The position numbers were made by a program, and so were the translations under genes. From contig JBEWZL010000077.1 in NCBI GenBank assembly GCA_045837725.1, positions 496,001 through 560,000 of the forward strand: a stretch of 64,000 nt of DNA, in the 5' to 3' direction. Below are positions 12,691 through 23,370 of the stretch, in pieces. Positions within the stretch are counted from its first letter, which is position 1. Each line of letters opens with the position of its first letter. Source of the DNA: Vermamoeba vermiformis (taxonomy: Eukaryota > Tubulinea > Echinamoebida). A model generated the notes under the pieces. That model did not search any database. It saw nothing but the letters and a program-made list of their open reading frames with translations, and was not told the origin of the DNA.

Positions 12691-12969
12691 TTATTTCTTA
12701 GCAGCAGCAGACTCGATTTCGGTCAAGAAACCCTTTCTGTCAACAGTTTTGATGTGAACATTGGGGTCGACGACGGGCTTGGATTTGTCAACGGTCTCGG
12801 CGTGCTTGAGCTCGTGAGGGGCAGTAACTTCGTTCAAGAAACCACTTCTGTCGACGGTCTTAATGTGGACATTAGGGTCAACAACAGGCTTGGATTTGTC
12901 AACAGTCTCGGCGTGCTTGAGTTGGTGGTCCTTGGTGACTTCTTGGAGAAGAGCGTTGTGGTCGGCCAT
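12691..12969 (-). CDS. Actobindin, two-repeat beta-thymosin/WH2 actin-binding protein
   Basis: A single exon encodes 92 residues, close to the 88 of Acanthamoeba actobindin. Two nearly identical repeats each contain LKHAETVDKSKP, the beta-thymosin/WH2 actin-binding core, followed by VVDPNVHIKTVDR. A further GFL-x-E segment follows each repeat. Actobindin binds monomeric actin and short oligomers and slows nucleation, so it acts in the cytosolic cortex. The repeats are also nearly identical at DNA level, with C/G-ending codons, suggesting strong expression. The start ATG is followed at once by a WH2-like helix (ADHNALLQEV). Identity is very likely. Confidence 0.9.
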   Translation of the reverse strand: MADHNALLQEVTKDHQLKHAETVDKSKPVVDPNVHIKTVDRSGFLNEVTAPHELKHAETVDKSKPVVDPNVHIKTVDRKGFLTEIESAAAKK

Positions 12970-13651
12970 GGTGATAAGGGTAGGTGTGTTAGTGTTAATG
13001 AATTTGAATGATTTTTTGGTTTTGAAAAGTTTTTATTTTTTGGGTCAAATTCGAGCCACGTGAAAAATATGGCCGAAGAACCAATAGGAACGCGGTATTG
13101 GAAAATCTTGGTCGCCACGTGGGTCGAAGCTTGATGGACGTAAGGGAGATTTGATTGAAAATTGAATGAAGAATAATCGTGTGGCCATAAGTCGTTTCAA
13201 ATCCGAATCTAAGGTCTGTTTTTTTCCTCCAGTTCTCTGTGGATGCGAGTTTGACACTTTTAGCCGATCTGCCAGAAGTATGTCAGGTATGCTGTAAAAC
13301 GTTTGTAGGTTCGCACCCCGCTATTTCCGACTTAGATTTTTTTGTGGGGACATATCTGCTTTTGTGTCGGCCAACAATCGAAATTTGGGCTTGGTATCGG
13401 CGGAATATGTCTTTTTACACGGTACAATATTGTGACAAATTAAGCTGAGCTGTTTTGGAGCTCGCGTTTCGAGATAGCCAATTGTTTCAATTTCACAAAT
13501 TTAAATCGTGATCTCGTTTCAGTATCTTCTGTTAAAGTTCTAAAGTGTTTATCGCACGGTATTATATTAGCGTATAGCGTGCCAAACTGTTTAAGAGTTG
13601 ACAAAAGTTTTGAAATTAAATTATTTTTTATTTTCAATTTTTTTCAGACGG
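12970..13651. other. Divergent intergenic region between actobindin (-) and PSD (+)
   Basis: The region contains the 5' flanks of two divergent genes. CACGTG hexamers occur near 13058 and 13115. A pyrimidine tract ending TTTTTTTTCAG lies directly before the PSD start (about 13638-13647), so a 5'UTR intron is possible. No coding sequence is supported. Confidence 0.4.
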
Positions 13652-16624
13652 ATGAACATGCAAGCGCTAATCAATAGCAAATTGTTCGTTCAAACGTCCG
13701 CGAAGGTCCTTCGTAGGAGCTCACAAGGCCTTATTGCCAAGCAGAGCACGCGCCAGTACGCGACCTTGTTTCAACGAGCATCCGTGACCAAATCTAACCA
13801 ACAAAAGCACGAAAATATAAGAAAAACGACGATTATAAGCCCATATGGAAGCCACTTCAATACTACATTCCGATTTTATGTAAATGAAGACTTTAAAAAG
13901 AAAGATCGAGAGCGAGAAGAAGAGGCTAAACAAAAAGATGAAGAGGAAGCCGAAGAGTTCCGCCAATACCAACAAAAACAGAAAGAAAAGGAGGATATGA
14001 AGCGCAAAATAGAAGATGAGTTAGATGAAGATGATAGAAAAGCTTTTGACAAACTACGTAAGATCCCATCTAACTGAAAAATTATTAAAAAATTCAGAAA
14101 ATTAGCCGTACACTTCAATATAGCACGATTGTACGTTTAATAATATTGTTAATATATTAGGCAAAAAAGAATCGACATGGGAGAGTTGGTTTGGTTCCGC
14201 CGGCATCCCTATTGTTGTCGGTATTTTATTAATTATATTACTCAATGCCCGAAGATGGCAAAAACAAGCCGAAGATAAAGCATCATTACAGAATAACCAA
14301 GAGAAGCTATTAAAGGACTGGCAGGTAAGCTAACCAATTTCATTTTGTAACGGTCGATCGCAAGTGAACTCGCGACCTGAAAAAGTTAAAAATTTACTAG
14401 AATTACTTATAGCGTTACATATTATCATAAAATAACAACGATCTTAATATTATGAATTAGATTGATGCTCTGAAGAAGTTACCGACACGTGTAGGATCTC
14501 GCATCTGGGGTTATCTTACTCACTTGACTTTGCCCGTATGGTACGTCAAAATATCTTATAGGACCCTAGTACTATTAAATAATATACGAGATCATTATAT
14601 CAAATTATTCCGAAGTCCGTGGCGGCGACGTGTATGACGCACGATCCAAACTAAATTTTTTTTTGCACGGTTAAATTTACGTTTGCTGATGGTTTCAATT
14701 TATTTATAGGATGCGTAAATATGTATATGGTGCTTATGCTTCTGCTTTTGGATGCAATCTCGATGAAATGGAAAAGAAAATTGAAGATTATCCGTCACTG
14801 GCTGCATTCTTCGCACGACATTTGAAAGAAGGTGCTCGTCCGCTTGACCCACGTGGCGGTGATTTGGTAAGGAGCTAATTTACCATATATAGTAATAATA
14901 GTGCGACACGCGTACGTGGCGTAGCGTAACTATTGGATCCGCTAAATTAACCTTTCTCTTTAACGGGTTATTCTTGATTACTTAGAATAATTCGTTCGCT
15001 TGGAAGGAATATTAGTGCATAAATAGTTGCAATAATATATTAATAGGGATCGTTATCAAAGTTTAAAAAAATTTTTTGAGATCGTGTGGATCAGCTAGTT
15101 AACGGCAATTTTTCTTTGAACAGTTCAGTCCGGTCGATGCACGAGTACTACACTATGGCATGGCTACTAAGGACACCATCGAGCAAATCAAAGGTGTTCG
15201 ATATTCTTTGCCAGAATTCTTGGGCAAGGACTCGCCAATCGACGACAAACTCGGATCTTATCCGAAACCTGGTGACAACGTAGACCCGAAAGAAAAGCGA
15301 CTTTATTATTGTCTATTATATCTAGCCCCTGGTGACTATCACGGAATTCATTCGCCGACAAATTGGACCATCGAATCTGCTCGTCACTTCCCTGGTAAGA
15401 ATCCACGACAAGATCTTTTTTCAAACTAATAATCATACTACTGCTAATAGTACATATACTAATTACTATTAATATAGGCCATTTATTCTCGGTTTCATCG
15501 ATTGCTGTTCGTTTAATCAAGAATTTGTTTGTTTTGAACGAGGTATGTTACGCGATCTGATGCGTCATTATTATAGCACGTACGATTAAATACTTATAAT
15601 ATGTTATAATAGAGGATATGCCTAAACGGTAAATGGGATCACGGCTACTTCTCACTTTCACCTGTCGGCGCTTACAACGTTGGATCTATCGAGTTGTCAT
15701 TCGATAAGGTAAAGTTCATGAAAACGGTTTGAAGTCAAATTAAGAAATTTCAACGAGTTCTATTGAACTCAGAACGTCGATTAGTAATTGCACATTTCAA
15801 AAACAAATTATTTTTATAAAGATTCTGCGTTTAGCGCGCTATCGGAATTTCTGATCTGTGCCGCGATAAATCGAATCAAATTGATATGTTTGCGTATTAA
15901 TATTAACTATGATTATAGGACATGAAAACGAATTTGCCCGGTCAGAAAGCAGAAGGACCATTTATCGAAAAGAAATACGCATCTGGTGTTCCTTCCAAGG
16001 TCGGCGAGGAAATTGCATTTTTCCACTTAGGATCAAGCATCGTGCTCGTGTTTGAAAGCCCTGAATTCTTATTCACGGTCAAACCTGGTCAAAAAGTCAA
16101 AGTAAGTACATTTCGATTTGTGACACTCAGCTGAAAAAAGTCAACTTTGGTCAAAACCACGTGATCATTTTAATTTGCATCATGATCACGAGCAATATGG
16201 TTTAAATGAGAAGCAAACTTTTGCTGATTGCTAAATCGCTGCACGAAAATTATTTCCTTTTATGGAATTGCAAAATCTGGCCAGGTCGATACTAATTTTA
16301 TTTTATTTTTCGTAGTTGGGCCAAAGATTGGGTCTTATTATGACACCCGAGTTATCAGGCATCATGGAGTCGTTGGACCACGAAACGAGAAAAATCATCG
16401 TTGATTACAGACGCGCACAATTTAAGAAGTTCGTGAACGCAGAAAAGAAACGAGCATTGGCTGGCGAACCAACTTTTTCCCGCGCACCTGAGGAAATTGA
16501 TCCTGAAATGCCCGTCAAAGAAATTGAAGAATTTTTGCGACAAACTCGCGGTCCTTATCGCGTACCAAAGATTCCGCGTGAAGTTGTTGAGGCAGTGAGA
16601 CCTGAAACTGAAAATAAGAAATAA
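13652..16624 (+). CDS. PSD: Phosphatidylserine decarboxylase, mitochondrial type
   Basis: Nine exons join in phase: 13652-14057, 14161-14324, 14461-14540, 14710-14866, 15124-15394, 15478-15542, 15613-15708, 15919-16101 and 16316-16624. The enzyme converts phosphatidylserine to phosphatidylethanolamine in the inner mitochondrial membrane. The basic, Ser/Arg-rich N-terminus looks like a targeting sequence. A charged coiled coil follows, then one membrane span ([13 protein letters not shown]), then the conserved core: [32 protein letters not shown] and the autocleavage site LGSS (16027-16038). The second LGSS serine-side bond is where the pyruvoyl group normally forms. The usual LGST is LGSS here. 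About 90 residues continue past the normal C-terminus, which is unusual for the family. The last exon supplies this extension. Confidence 0.93.
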
Positions 16625-16943
16625 AATCAACAGCATTGTCTATCCGTTACCGTCGGATCTAATTGATCAATCGGACTTTAAATATATATATATATATTAA
16701 TTAATATCGTAAATTACGGTATGTAAAATGAACGATTTAATCATTAAGTTATTATTAACATGATATGCTCACGTTGCGGTATGATTTTAATGTCAAACGA
16801 AATCTTATTATTTAGCGCATTAATTAAAAATCCATTCTAACCGCTCACAAATGAAACTTTAAGAATGAGAAATACTAGGCCAGTTCAGCATATTTGTTGC
16901 CAATAAAGTCATTTATTGTTTTTAGAGGCTTGCTAGAACGGAT

Positions 16944-19295
16944 CTACACACGTTCGTAACGATCTTCATTTGGATTGGACAACAAGCCCCGTCGTTCCGG
17001 ATCATTCGATCGCTTTTTGCACCAAAAAACGAGGCCGACAACTACAGCAGAAATAACAGCGCCAGTACCACCAATAAGAGCTACAAGACAAAGAGTCAGT
17101 AATCGTAATTATTGATAACAATAACCAAAAATTCATCATTGATGCTTACCGAATTTGCTCAAACCACCGGGTTGTGCACTAGGTGTAGGTACAGTGACAT
17201 TGTGCGAGGGTGTGTTGACGGGTGATTTGACAGGCGACATGACAGGTGCCATGATCGGGGCTTTGACAGGTGGATAGGGGCTCTAACAGGCGGCATGACA
17301 GGTGCTTTGACAGGTGACATGACAGGTGCGCTGACAGGTGCGCTGACAGGTGCCATGATCGGGGCTTTGACGGGTGGCATGACAGGTGCGCTTACAGGTG
17401 CGCTTACAGGTGCGCTTACAGGTGCACCCTTGCAATTCTGGGTGAGTTGATACACTTTGTATCCAACTTGGGGTTGGAAGGCCGGCCCCTGACGGGGCAC
17501 AAAGGCCAGCAATTGATCACAGCTCATGGCTTTAACTTGGGCTACCGTCATGTTGTTGATCTGAGCGTTTGTGATGTTTGGAATGACCGAAGGTTGAAGG
17601 CCTGAAATGCCGTAGGGACTGATGACGCCAAACGCAGTAGCAGGAATTTGCATCAATTGCGTGCCGTTGAGAGCACTGGCAGTGTCATTGATGAGGTACG
17701 ACGCTTGACTCGTGTTGAGCAATGAGAAAACAGCAGGAGCCATGTGTTGGACTTGATCAATACGGAGACCCATCACCGCTGAAGGAGGCAGTTCTGTCAT
17801 GAACTTTGAGTCCAAGTCCTTGCTAAGCTTTGGGTCGAGAAGTGCTAATTGAAGCCACGTTGATTGTGACACTGGCCTGGGATCCCAGGTGGTCCAATTA
17901 GTGTTCTTCACAATCGTTGGTATGAAGAATTTGAAATCTAATAAAGTTCGGTTAATACGTGCTCAAATAGAGATTGTCATATTAACTTACAGGAAGCACT
18001 GGCCATCGGGTATTTATAGGTTTGTGAGATTGTCCAATTGTAGATGAGGTCAGTGCCAAGGGTAATTGAGACAATACCAAGTTGATTGGCTGTCATACCA
18101 CCAAGATTTGAGTAATACGGCGACAGATTCAGAAGCTGATCAAGAGATGCAGCTTGAATTACAAAATTTGAAACGCTTTTGAGTTGCGTGTTAAAGCCTG
18201 CAAATGCAGCAGGAGGGATCTTTGTCAGCTGATTTGTACGTATGAGAGTAAAAATCTGTTCATTAGTCACTTCAATGCAATCAGCCGTGAAGCCAGTGAA
18301 AGCGTTCGGAGTCATTGAACCGACGAAGTTGTACATCAATCCACTGCACGCATTAGCCATATTTTGCAAGCACGCAGAAGTCATGCCTGAAGCACTTGTC
18401 TCAGGAAGGGCGTACACTTGATTGGCTGTGAGGCCTGGACAAGAGTTGGGGTTAATAAACTTAAGTTGGCCAGCTTGAATGCGCGTGAATGCCGCTGATG
18501 GGATCAGCTTAATACATGCAGCAGAAAGGCTCGAGAATGCATCAGTTCCAATTCCAGACAAGAAATCTGCTTGAAATCCCGCACAAGGTGAAGCTTTCGT
18601 GGTCGTGTCGAAGTTATTAACGCAAAATCCCCTGAGACCGGATGCAGCTTCCGCAGGCATGTTTTTGATGTGCGAGCTATTCAATCCGCCACAAGCCTCG
18701 TTATTGAGATTGCTGAGATCGTATAGGTTGATGAGCGAAAAAATGTCGCCGGGGCTATTGGCTACGCATTGCTTCGTCCATCCAACAAACGTCTGAGAGT
18801 CTGCCTGCGCAACAAAACCTGCCTTGAGACCAGAGCAGGATAAGGGAGGCAACTCGGTTAAGCAAGTAGCTATAAGTCCTTTGCCAGTAGTGTTTTGCAA
18901 GCTAGCCAATTGCGAAGCTTTGAATCCGGCACAAGCTAACGGATTTAACCATAGTAATTGAGCAGCAGCAAGAGCAGCAATGGAGGCGTCCGGAATCGCG
19001 TTTAATTGATCCGATCGAAAGCCAATGCACGCCTATAGTTAAAAAATTAATAATTAAAAAAAAAAATCGATCTCGATCTAAAGTTGGATGGATCAGGATT
19101 TACGACCCGCTCATATTAAATTGAACTTACTCCGACAGGAATAGATGCCAGCTGCTCCGGAGTAATTGTTGCGAAATCATTCGCTGGTAGATTGCTCAAT
19201 TGCGTTGCGTTGAGGGTGTTCCAATTCACGCAGTAGCCGGTGCCGAATAGGGCCAAAGAAATGACTAAATAAATCGAATACGATTCGCGATGCAT
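16944..19295 (-). CDS. Type I membrane glycoprotein with Ala/Phe/Gly-rich tandem repeats, frameshifted in its SAPV stalk
   Basis: Four exons: 19295-19131, 19032-17991, 17937-17150 and 17080-16944. A signal peptide (YSIYLVISLALFGTGYC) is followed by about 20 imperfect repeats of roughly 24 residues with an IP-x2-AF-x-GF-x-A-x-C pattern. A Pro-rich SAPV/KAPV stalk comes next. The last exon encodes a membrane span (LIGGTGAVISAVVVGLVFW), a CKKR stop-transfer motif and a short cytoplasmic tail ending DRYERV. Exon lengths sum to 2132, not a multiple of three. The frame breaks near 17270 inside the stalk repeats, where one repeat unit appears four bases short. As assembled, translation would stop at 17159 without the membrane anchor. 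Repeated Cys suggest an extracellular fold. The function is unknown. Confidence 0.65.
17190..17430. repeat. Pro-rich stalk minisatellite (SAPV/KAPV coding repeat)
   Basis: Degenerate tandem repeats of about 12 bases (CAGGTGCGCTGA-type on the plus strand) encode alternating SAPV, MPPV and KAPI units. Two near-identical blocks are visible at about 17325-17425. The register changes near 17270, which shifts the reading frame of the host gene. Confidence 0.75.
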
Positions 19296-20120
19296 TGTCT
19301 AAGATAGCCGACAAATGTGCAACTGAAAGCGAAGTATCCTAAAAAATTCTGCGTTCTGGCCATTTTTGGTACAACGCTTTATCCGTAGAAAATTCTCATC
19401 AGCTTCAGCCACGAAAATTTTAGGATTCTGTTTAGACTATGTTGTTAGTATGCGCAATGATCATTGACAAATGAATAACAAATTGGTTGGAAAGGTGTTC
19501 GTACCCAACTCGGTGCTTGGGAAGCAGATCTGCAACTTTTTTTGCCGAATCGTTAAGACGTCCTGGGCGGATCGTTAAACTCCCGCGTAATCCACAAATT
19601 GGAGGCACGAGCGGATTCCTATAATAATACGTTCTAATTTAGGACTAGTAATTACGTCTTACTTAAATTAGTCCATCATAAATATTGATTTCGTTCAAAT
19701 AACTTGGAGCTTATTTGTAAGTCCCGAAAAAATTGCACAATAATTTAGCATTAATTACCTGAATTTACAATGCTCAATTGGCTGCTTGGATGGTTGCGCG
19801 GCAAATCTGAAATAATTTATAAGTTTTGAATATCAATACAGTGACACTCAGCGAATGCTCTACTTACAAGCGATAATACCATTTGCTATTAGATAAAGAT
19901 AAACCGATTTGTGTCGGTGCGCAATGCATCCATTCGAGATTCAAGATCGCTTGATGAGGTTATCGTCATAAAAGACGTTGTCGCAATCCTCGGAACGCGT
20001 GTATTGTTGAGCAATAAGGAGTGGTTGTGCTGCACTGATAAGACCATTGATTGTCTCGCCTGTCACTCAAACAAAATTTAAATTAATTCTGTTTATTGTG
20101 AGCAACACCATGCACACGTA
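19296..20120. other. Divergent intergenic region between the repeat glycoprotein (-) and TRM13 (+)
   Basis: AT-rich spacer. On the minus strand there are donor- and acceptor-like signals around 19760-19880 that could define a tiny spliced transcript or 5'UTR exons, with no convincing coding content. Nothing else is recognised. Confidence 0.35.
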
Positions 20121-22192
20121 ATGGAGCAACAAGGCAAAAAGGACAGCGAAAATAATATAGAAAAGGAGAAGTCTCAAGCGGTTGAGTCAGATCTTGAACA
20201 ACAGATTCTGAATAGCAAAAAGAGAAAAGCAGAACGCAAAGAAAAAAAGGCACAAAAGAAGACTAAATACATGGAGAATATTTCGACGAAAAATGAAAAG
20301 AAAGGACAAGCTGTAACAGATCAGCAACCTGATCCAAATAGCTCTACGACTTGTCAATTTTATTTAAAGAAGAAAGCTAGGTTTTGTAACCAACACCCAA
20401 AGCCAGGTATTTTTATGCTGTTTTTTAAATTATTTGAATTATTTATGAAATTTGTTAACTGATCCGGAATTGGCTGAAGCTTAACAACCATTTTCTAGGC
20501 TTCAAATTTTGTCCCAACCATATGGCTGTGTACGGTGGTAAAAAGAGAATACCTTGCCCGTTTGATCCGCGACAGTAAGCAAGATCTTTTCTCGTCATGG
20601 TAAAATCTGACCGCTGTTATAGCACTGTTTACGAAGATAAAATCAAAAAACATCTGAAAATATGTGCAGCTGGCAAAAAGAATGAAGCACCGTATATTGA
20701 CGATGATTTAAACGCTGGTACCGACGATGAAAACGAATCCACAAAATCAGCCCAAGCTACCAGCAATGATATAACCACTAAAATACCTGATAATAATAAT
20801 AGTGGTCAAGATCAAAGTAATACAGAGCTATACGTCCCATTGAATCTTAACGAAGAAAAAAAACCGCAAGCGCCATCCAAGATCTCATTAATTTCTCGAG
20901 AACAAATCGCAGAGCTCGTCGATAAAATTCAAAAAGCATATGATAAGAACGTACCAACATTAGAAACTGCTATATTAAGTCATCCTTACGCTCAGGCGGA
21001 AAATTTACCCGAAGGACGGTACGGATCCAAATACTTTTGTGATTATTCTTTTTAATCGATATTGTCGTATAGACCTAAGGCTATTAAGCATGCATTGCAA
21101 CATTCTTCTATAATTGGTCATTTAGAAAAACTTGGTTCGTTTACGAAAGATCAGCTGTTCATCGAGTTTGGCTGTGGCAAAGGTCTATTACTTAATAATC
21201 ATAAAATATATGTTATCGCATTTATATTAATATAGATTTTAGGTACATTATCGCATTTGATTCATTTGGGTCACCAAGGCGATCATATTCTGGTTGACAG
21301 ATCCAATTTTCGACGCAAGGTAAGAATCGACAGCAAAATATAACACTGATAATAACATAATTATATAGGCGGATAGATTTGAAAAGGAAAAAATTGGATT
21401 ATTTAAACGGATAGAAGCGGATATTAAAGATCTAAATTTGTATAGAATTCCCGAACTAGTTGAACGACGCAGTAAGTTTTAAAATCAAATCGCAAACGCA
21501 TAATTATACTAATATATGTTAGGCCATCCTATAACAGCTTTCAGCAAGCATCTATGTGGCGCTGCGACGGATCTGACTTTGCGATGTTTATTTGCGAAGA
21601 ACAAACAACCCGACGGATCCAAGCAAAATTCAAGCACAAACGAATCAAATGACAGTAATAAGAATACAGACGATACTATAGTGCATGAAGGCGATGAGGT
21701 GGTTGATTGGAAATTAAATTTGAACGCGATCGCGATCGCTTTATGTTGCCATCATAAATGCAGTTGGCAAGCCTATTGCAGTACGTAATCACATTCATTC
21801 ATACGATAAGACAATATTAAATCAATTTGTTCAATAGACAAACAATTTTTGCTTGACTCTGGATTTACAAAAAAAGATTTCGAATTGCTTTGTTCGATAA
21901 CAAGGTACGCAAATTAATTACGTATTTGAGACATACTTATGTGTTAATTGTTTTTCCTAGTTGGGCGAATTGTGGTAGTACTTCAGATGAAAAGGATTAC
22001 ACTGGAATGACCGGATCTGAAAAACAAGCAATCGGCTGGAAATGCAAGAGAATGTTGGATATTGGTAGAGTTAAATATATCAATGATAAGCTTAAAGAGC
22101 TGAATTTAAATATGGACGTAACGCTCCTGAAGTACATTGACAGCTCGATCTCGCTTGAAAACGTAATGTTACGTGTTGAACGACGGTCATAA
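20121..22192 (+). CDS. TRM13: tRNA 2'-O-methyltransferase TRM13 (position 4 of tRNA)
   Basis: Nine exons join in phase: 20121-20406, 20499-20574, 20623-21018, 21073-21182, 21243-21319, 21369-21471, 21523-21780, 21838-21904 and 21961-22192. A Lys/Glu-rich N-terminus precedes a CxFYLKKKxRFC-type zinc finger and a second finger (C-P-F-D-P...H...K-x-H-x-K-x-C), the two fingers typical of TRM13. The methyltransferase domain contains FIEFGCGKG for AdoMet binding, then HILVDRSNFRRK and the family signature KHLCGAATDLTLRC, followed by IALCCHHKCSW. TRM13 2'-O-methylates nucleotide 4 in the acceptor stem of several tRNAs. The introns are small (about 48-90 bases). Identification is firm. Confidence 0.9.
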
Positions 22193-22387
22193 AGCTCTGA
22201 ACGGATATTTGCAAATTTCATTTATTGTCTTCTTTGAACTTAACTGGAGTCGATTTTGTTTATCCTTAACGAAGCACGATAAATTTGATCCTTTTTTAGT
22301 TTTCTGCAAATTTCGCAGGTGAAGCGAGAAAAACCCGAATTTGTTAAACAAACCAACAAACACGCAACGAACACCACAACTCAAAGC

Positions 22388-22573
22388 ATGTCTCATTTAT
22401 CTCCCTCGTCTACCACAACAGCGGACGCGCCAATACGAATAAAGAAAACGCTTCCGCCACCAATTGTATCTACCGTTGAATACAACGATTCTACTGACGA
22501 TGCCCTGAAAAACGCCGGTATTTACGATATTGTACCACCGAAGCGCATTCTGGCAATTCTTGATCTGAATTAG
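22388..22573 (+). CDS. Small hypothetical protein
   Basis: An intronless 61-residue ORF starts at the ATG at 22388, only about 200 bases downstream of TRM13 on the same strand. The N-terminus is Ser/Thr-rich. The C-terminal 45 residues (from IRIKKTLPPPI to LAILDLN) look constrained, with a run of acidic residues before a PPKRI motif. A TTTCGCAG acceptor-like sequence at about 22312-22319 could mark a 5'UTR intron. No family is recognised. Confidence 0.4.
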   Translation: MSHLSPSSTTTADAPIRIKKTLPPPIVSTVEYNDSTDDALKNAGIYDIVPPKRILAILDLN

Positions 22574-23370
22574 CTAGAAAGAATGTTTTTTTAATGTAAA
22601 TAAATATTATTACCAAGTAACGATATTGTTGTACCTATTAATAAGAAGTAGTCTAATAAGCAAAAGGGTTGCCTGCTCTGTTTTTTCGTATCAAGATCAA
22701 TGCGTGTACAAAAATTAGGAAATTAACGAAAATCGGCCGTAATTTTAATGACAATAATTTGCTAAATAATATTATGAACATAATCAATATTAAAATTTAA
22801 AGAAGTGGTCTCGCCAAGGCAAGATGCAGCATACCCTGATAATGACAGATGCGCAATAGCTGGAGGCAAAAGAAACCATCAACGGTTCGTGGTGTTAGTG
22901 TTGAAAGAATAAAAACGCGTGGAAAATCGAAGGTCTCGTGGGAAAAGAAGGCTCAGAAATTTGACGACCAAATTTTGGTAAGGGCAAAAACCGTGTAAAG
23001 ACCGCAGGAAATTACTTGTGATAATTTTTGTTTCCGTGAGTGAGCAAACACACGGACTTTGTATTTTTTTGCTTTGTATATTATCTTAATTGAAATCGCG
23101 TACAGGTAAGCCCATCCGAAATTTTTCAGATTTATGTTTTGTCAAGCTTCATTTGCATAGCCATCTTATGCACGTAAATTAATTTATAATGTTGACTTTT
23201 GTGGTTGATGCTGTTTTCCGTTCATTATTTAAAGAATTATTTGGATTCTTCTGAAGATGTGCATCAGAAAAGTTTTGCTCAGGCAATTAAATTCAATTTA
23301 AATTTTAAAAACCTAGAAAATATAAGATGACATATTACTAATATTTTAATAGTATTTTCGCCACAAGAAA
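22574..23370. other. Intergenic region and probable 5'UTR intron of the RBR ligase gene
   Basis: Holds the 3' flank of the small ORF and the upstream region of the Ariadne gene. A strong donor (ACAGGTAAGC) at about 23105, with acceptor-like sequence just before the start codon at 23371, suggests a 5'UTR intron of about 250 bases. No coding sequence is supported. Confidence 0.4.
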
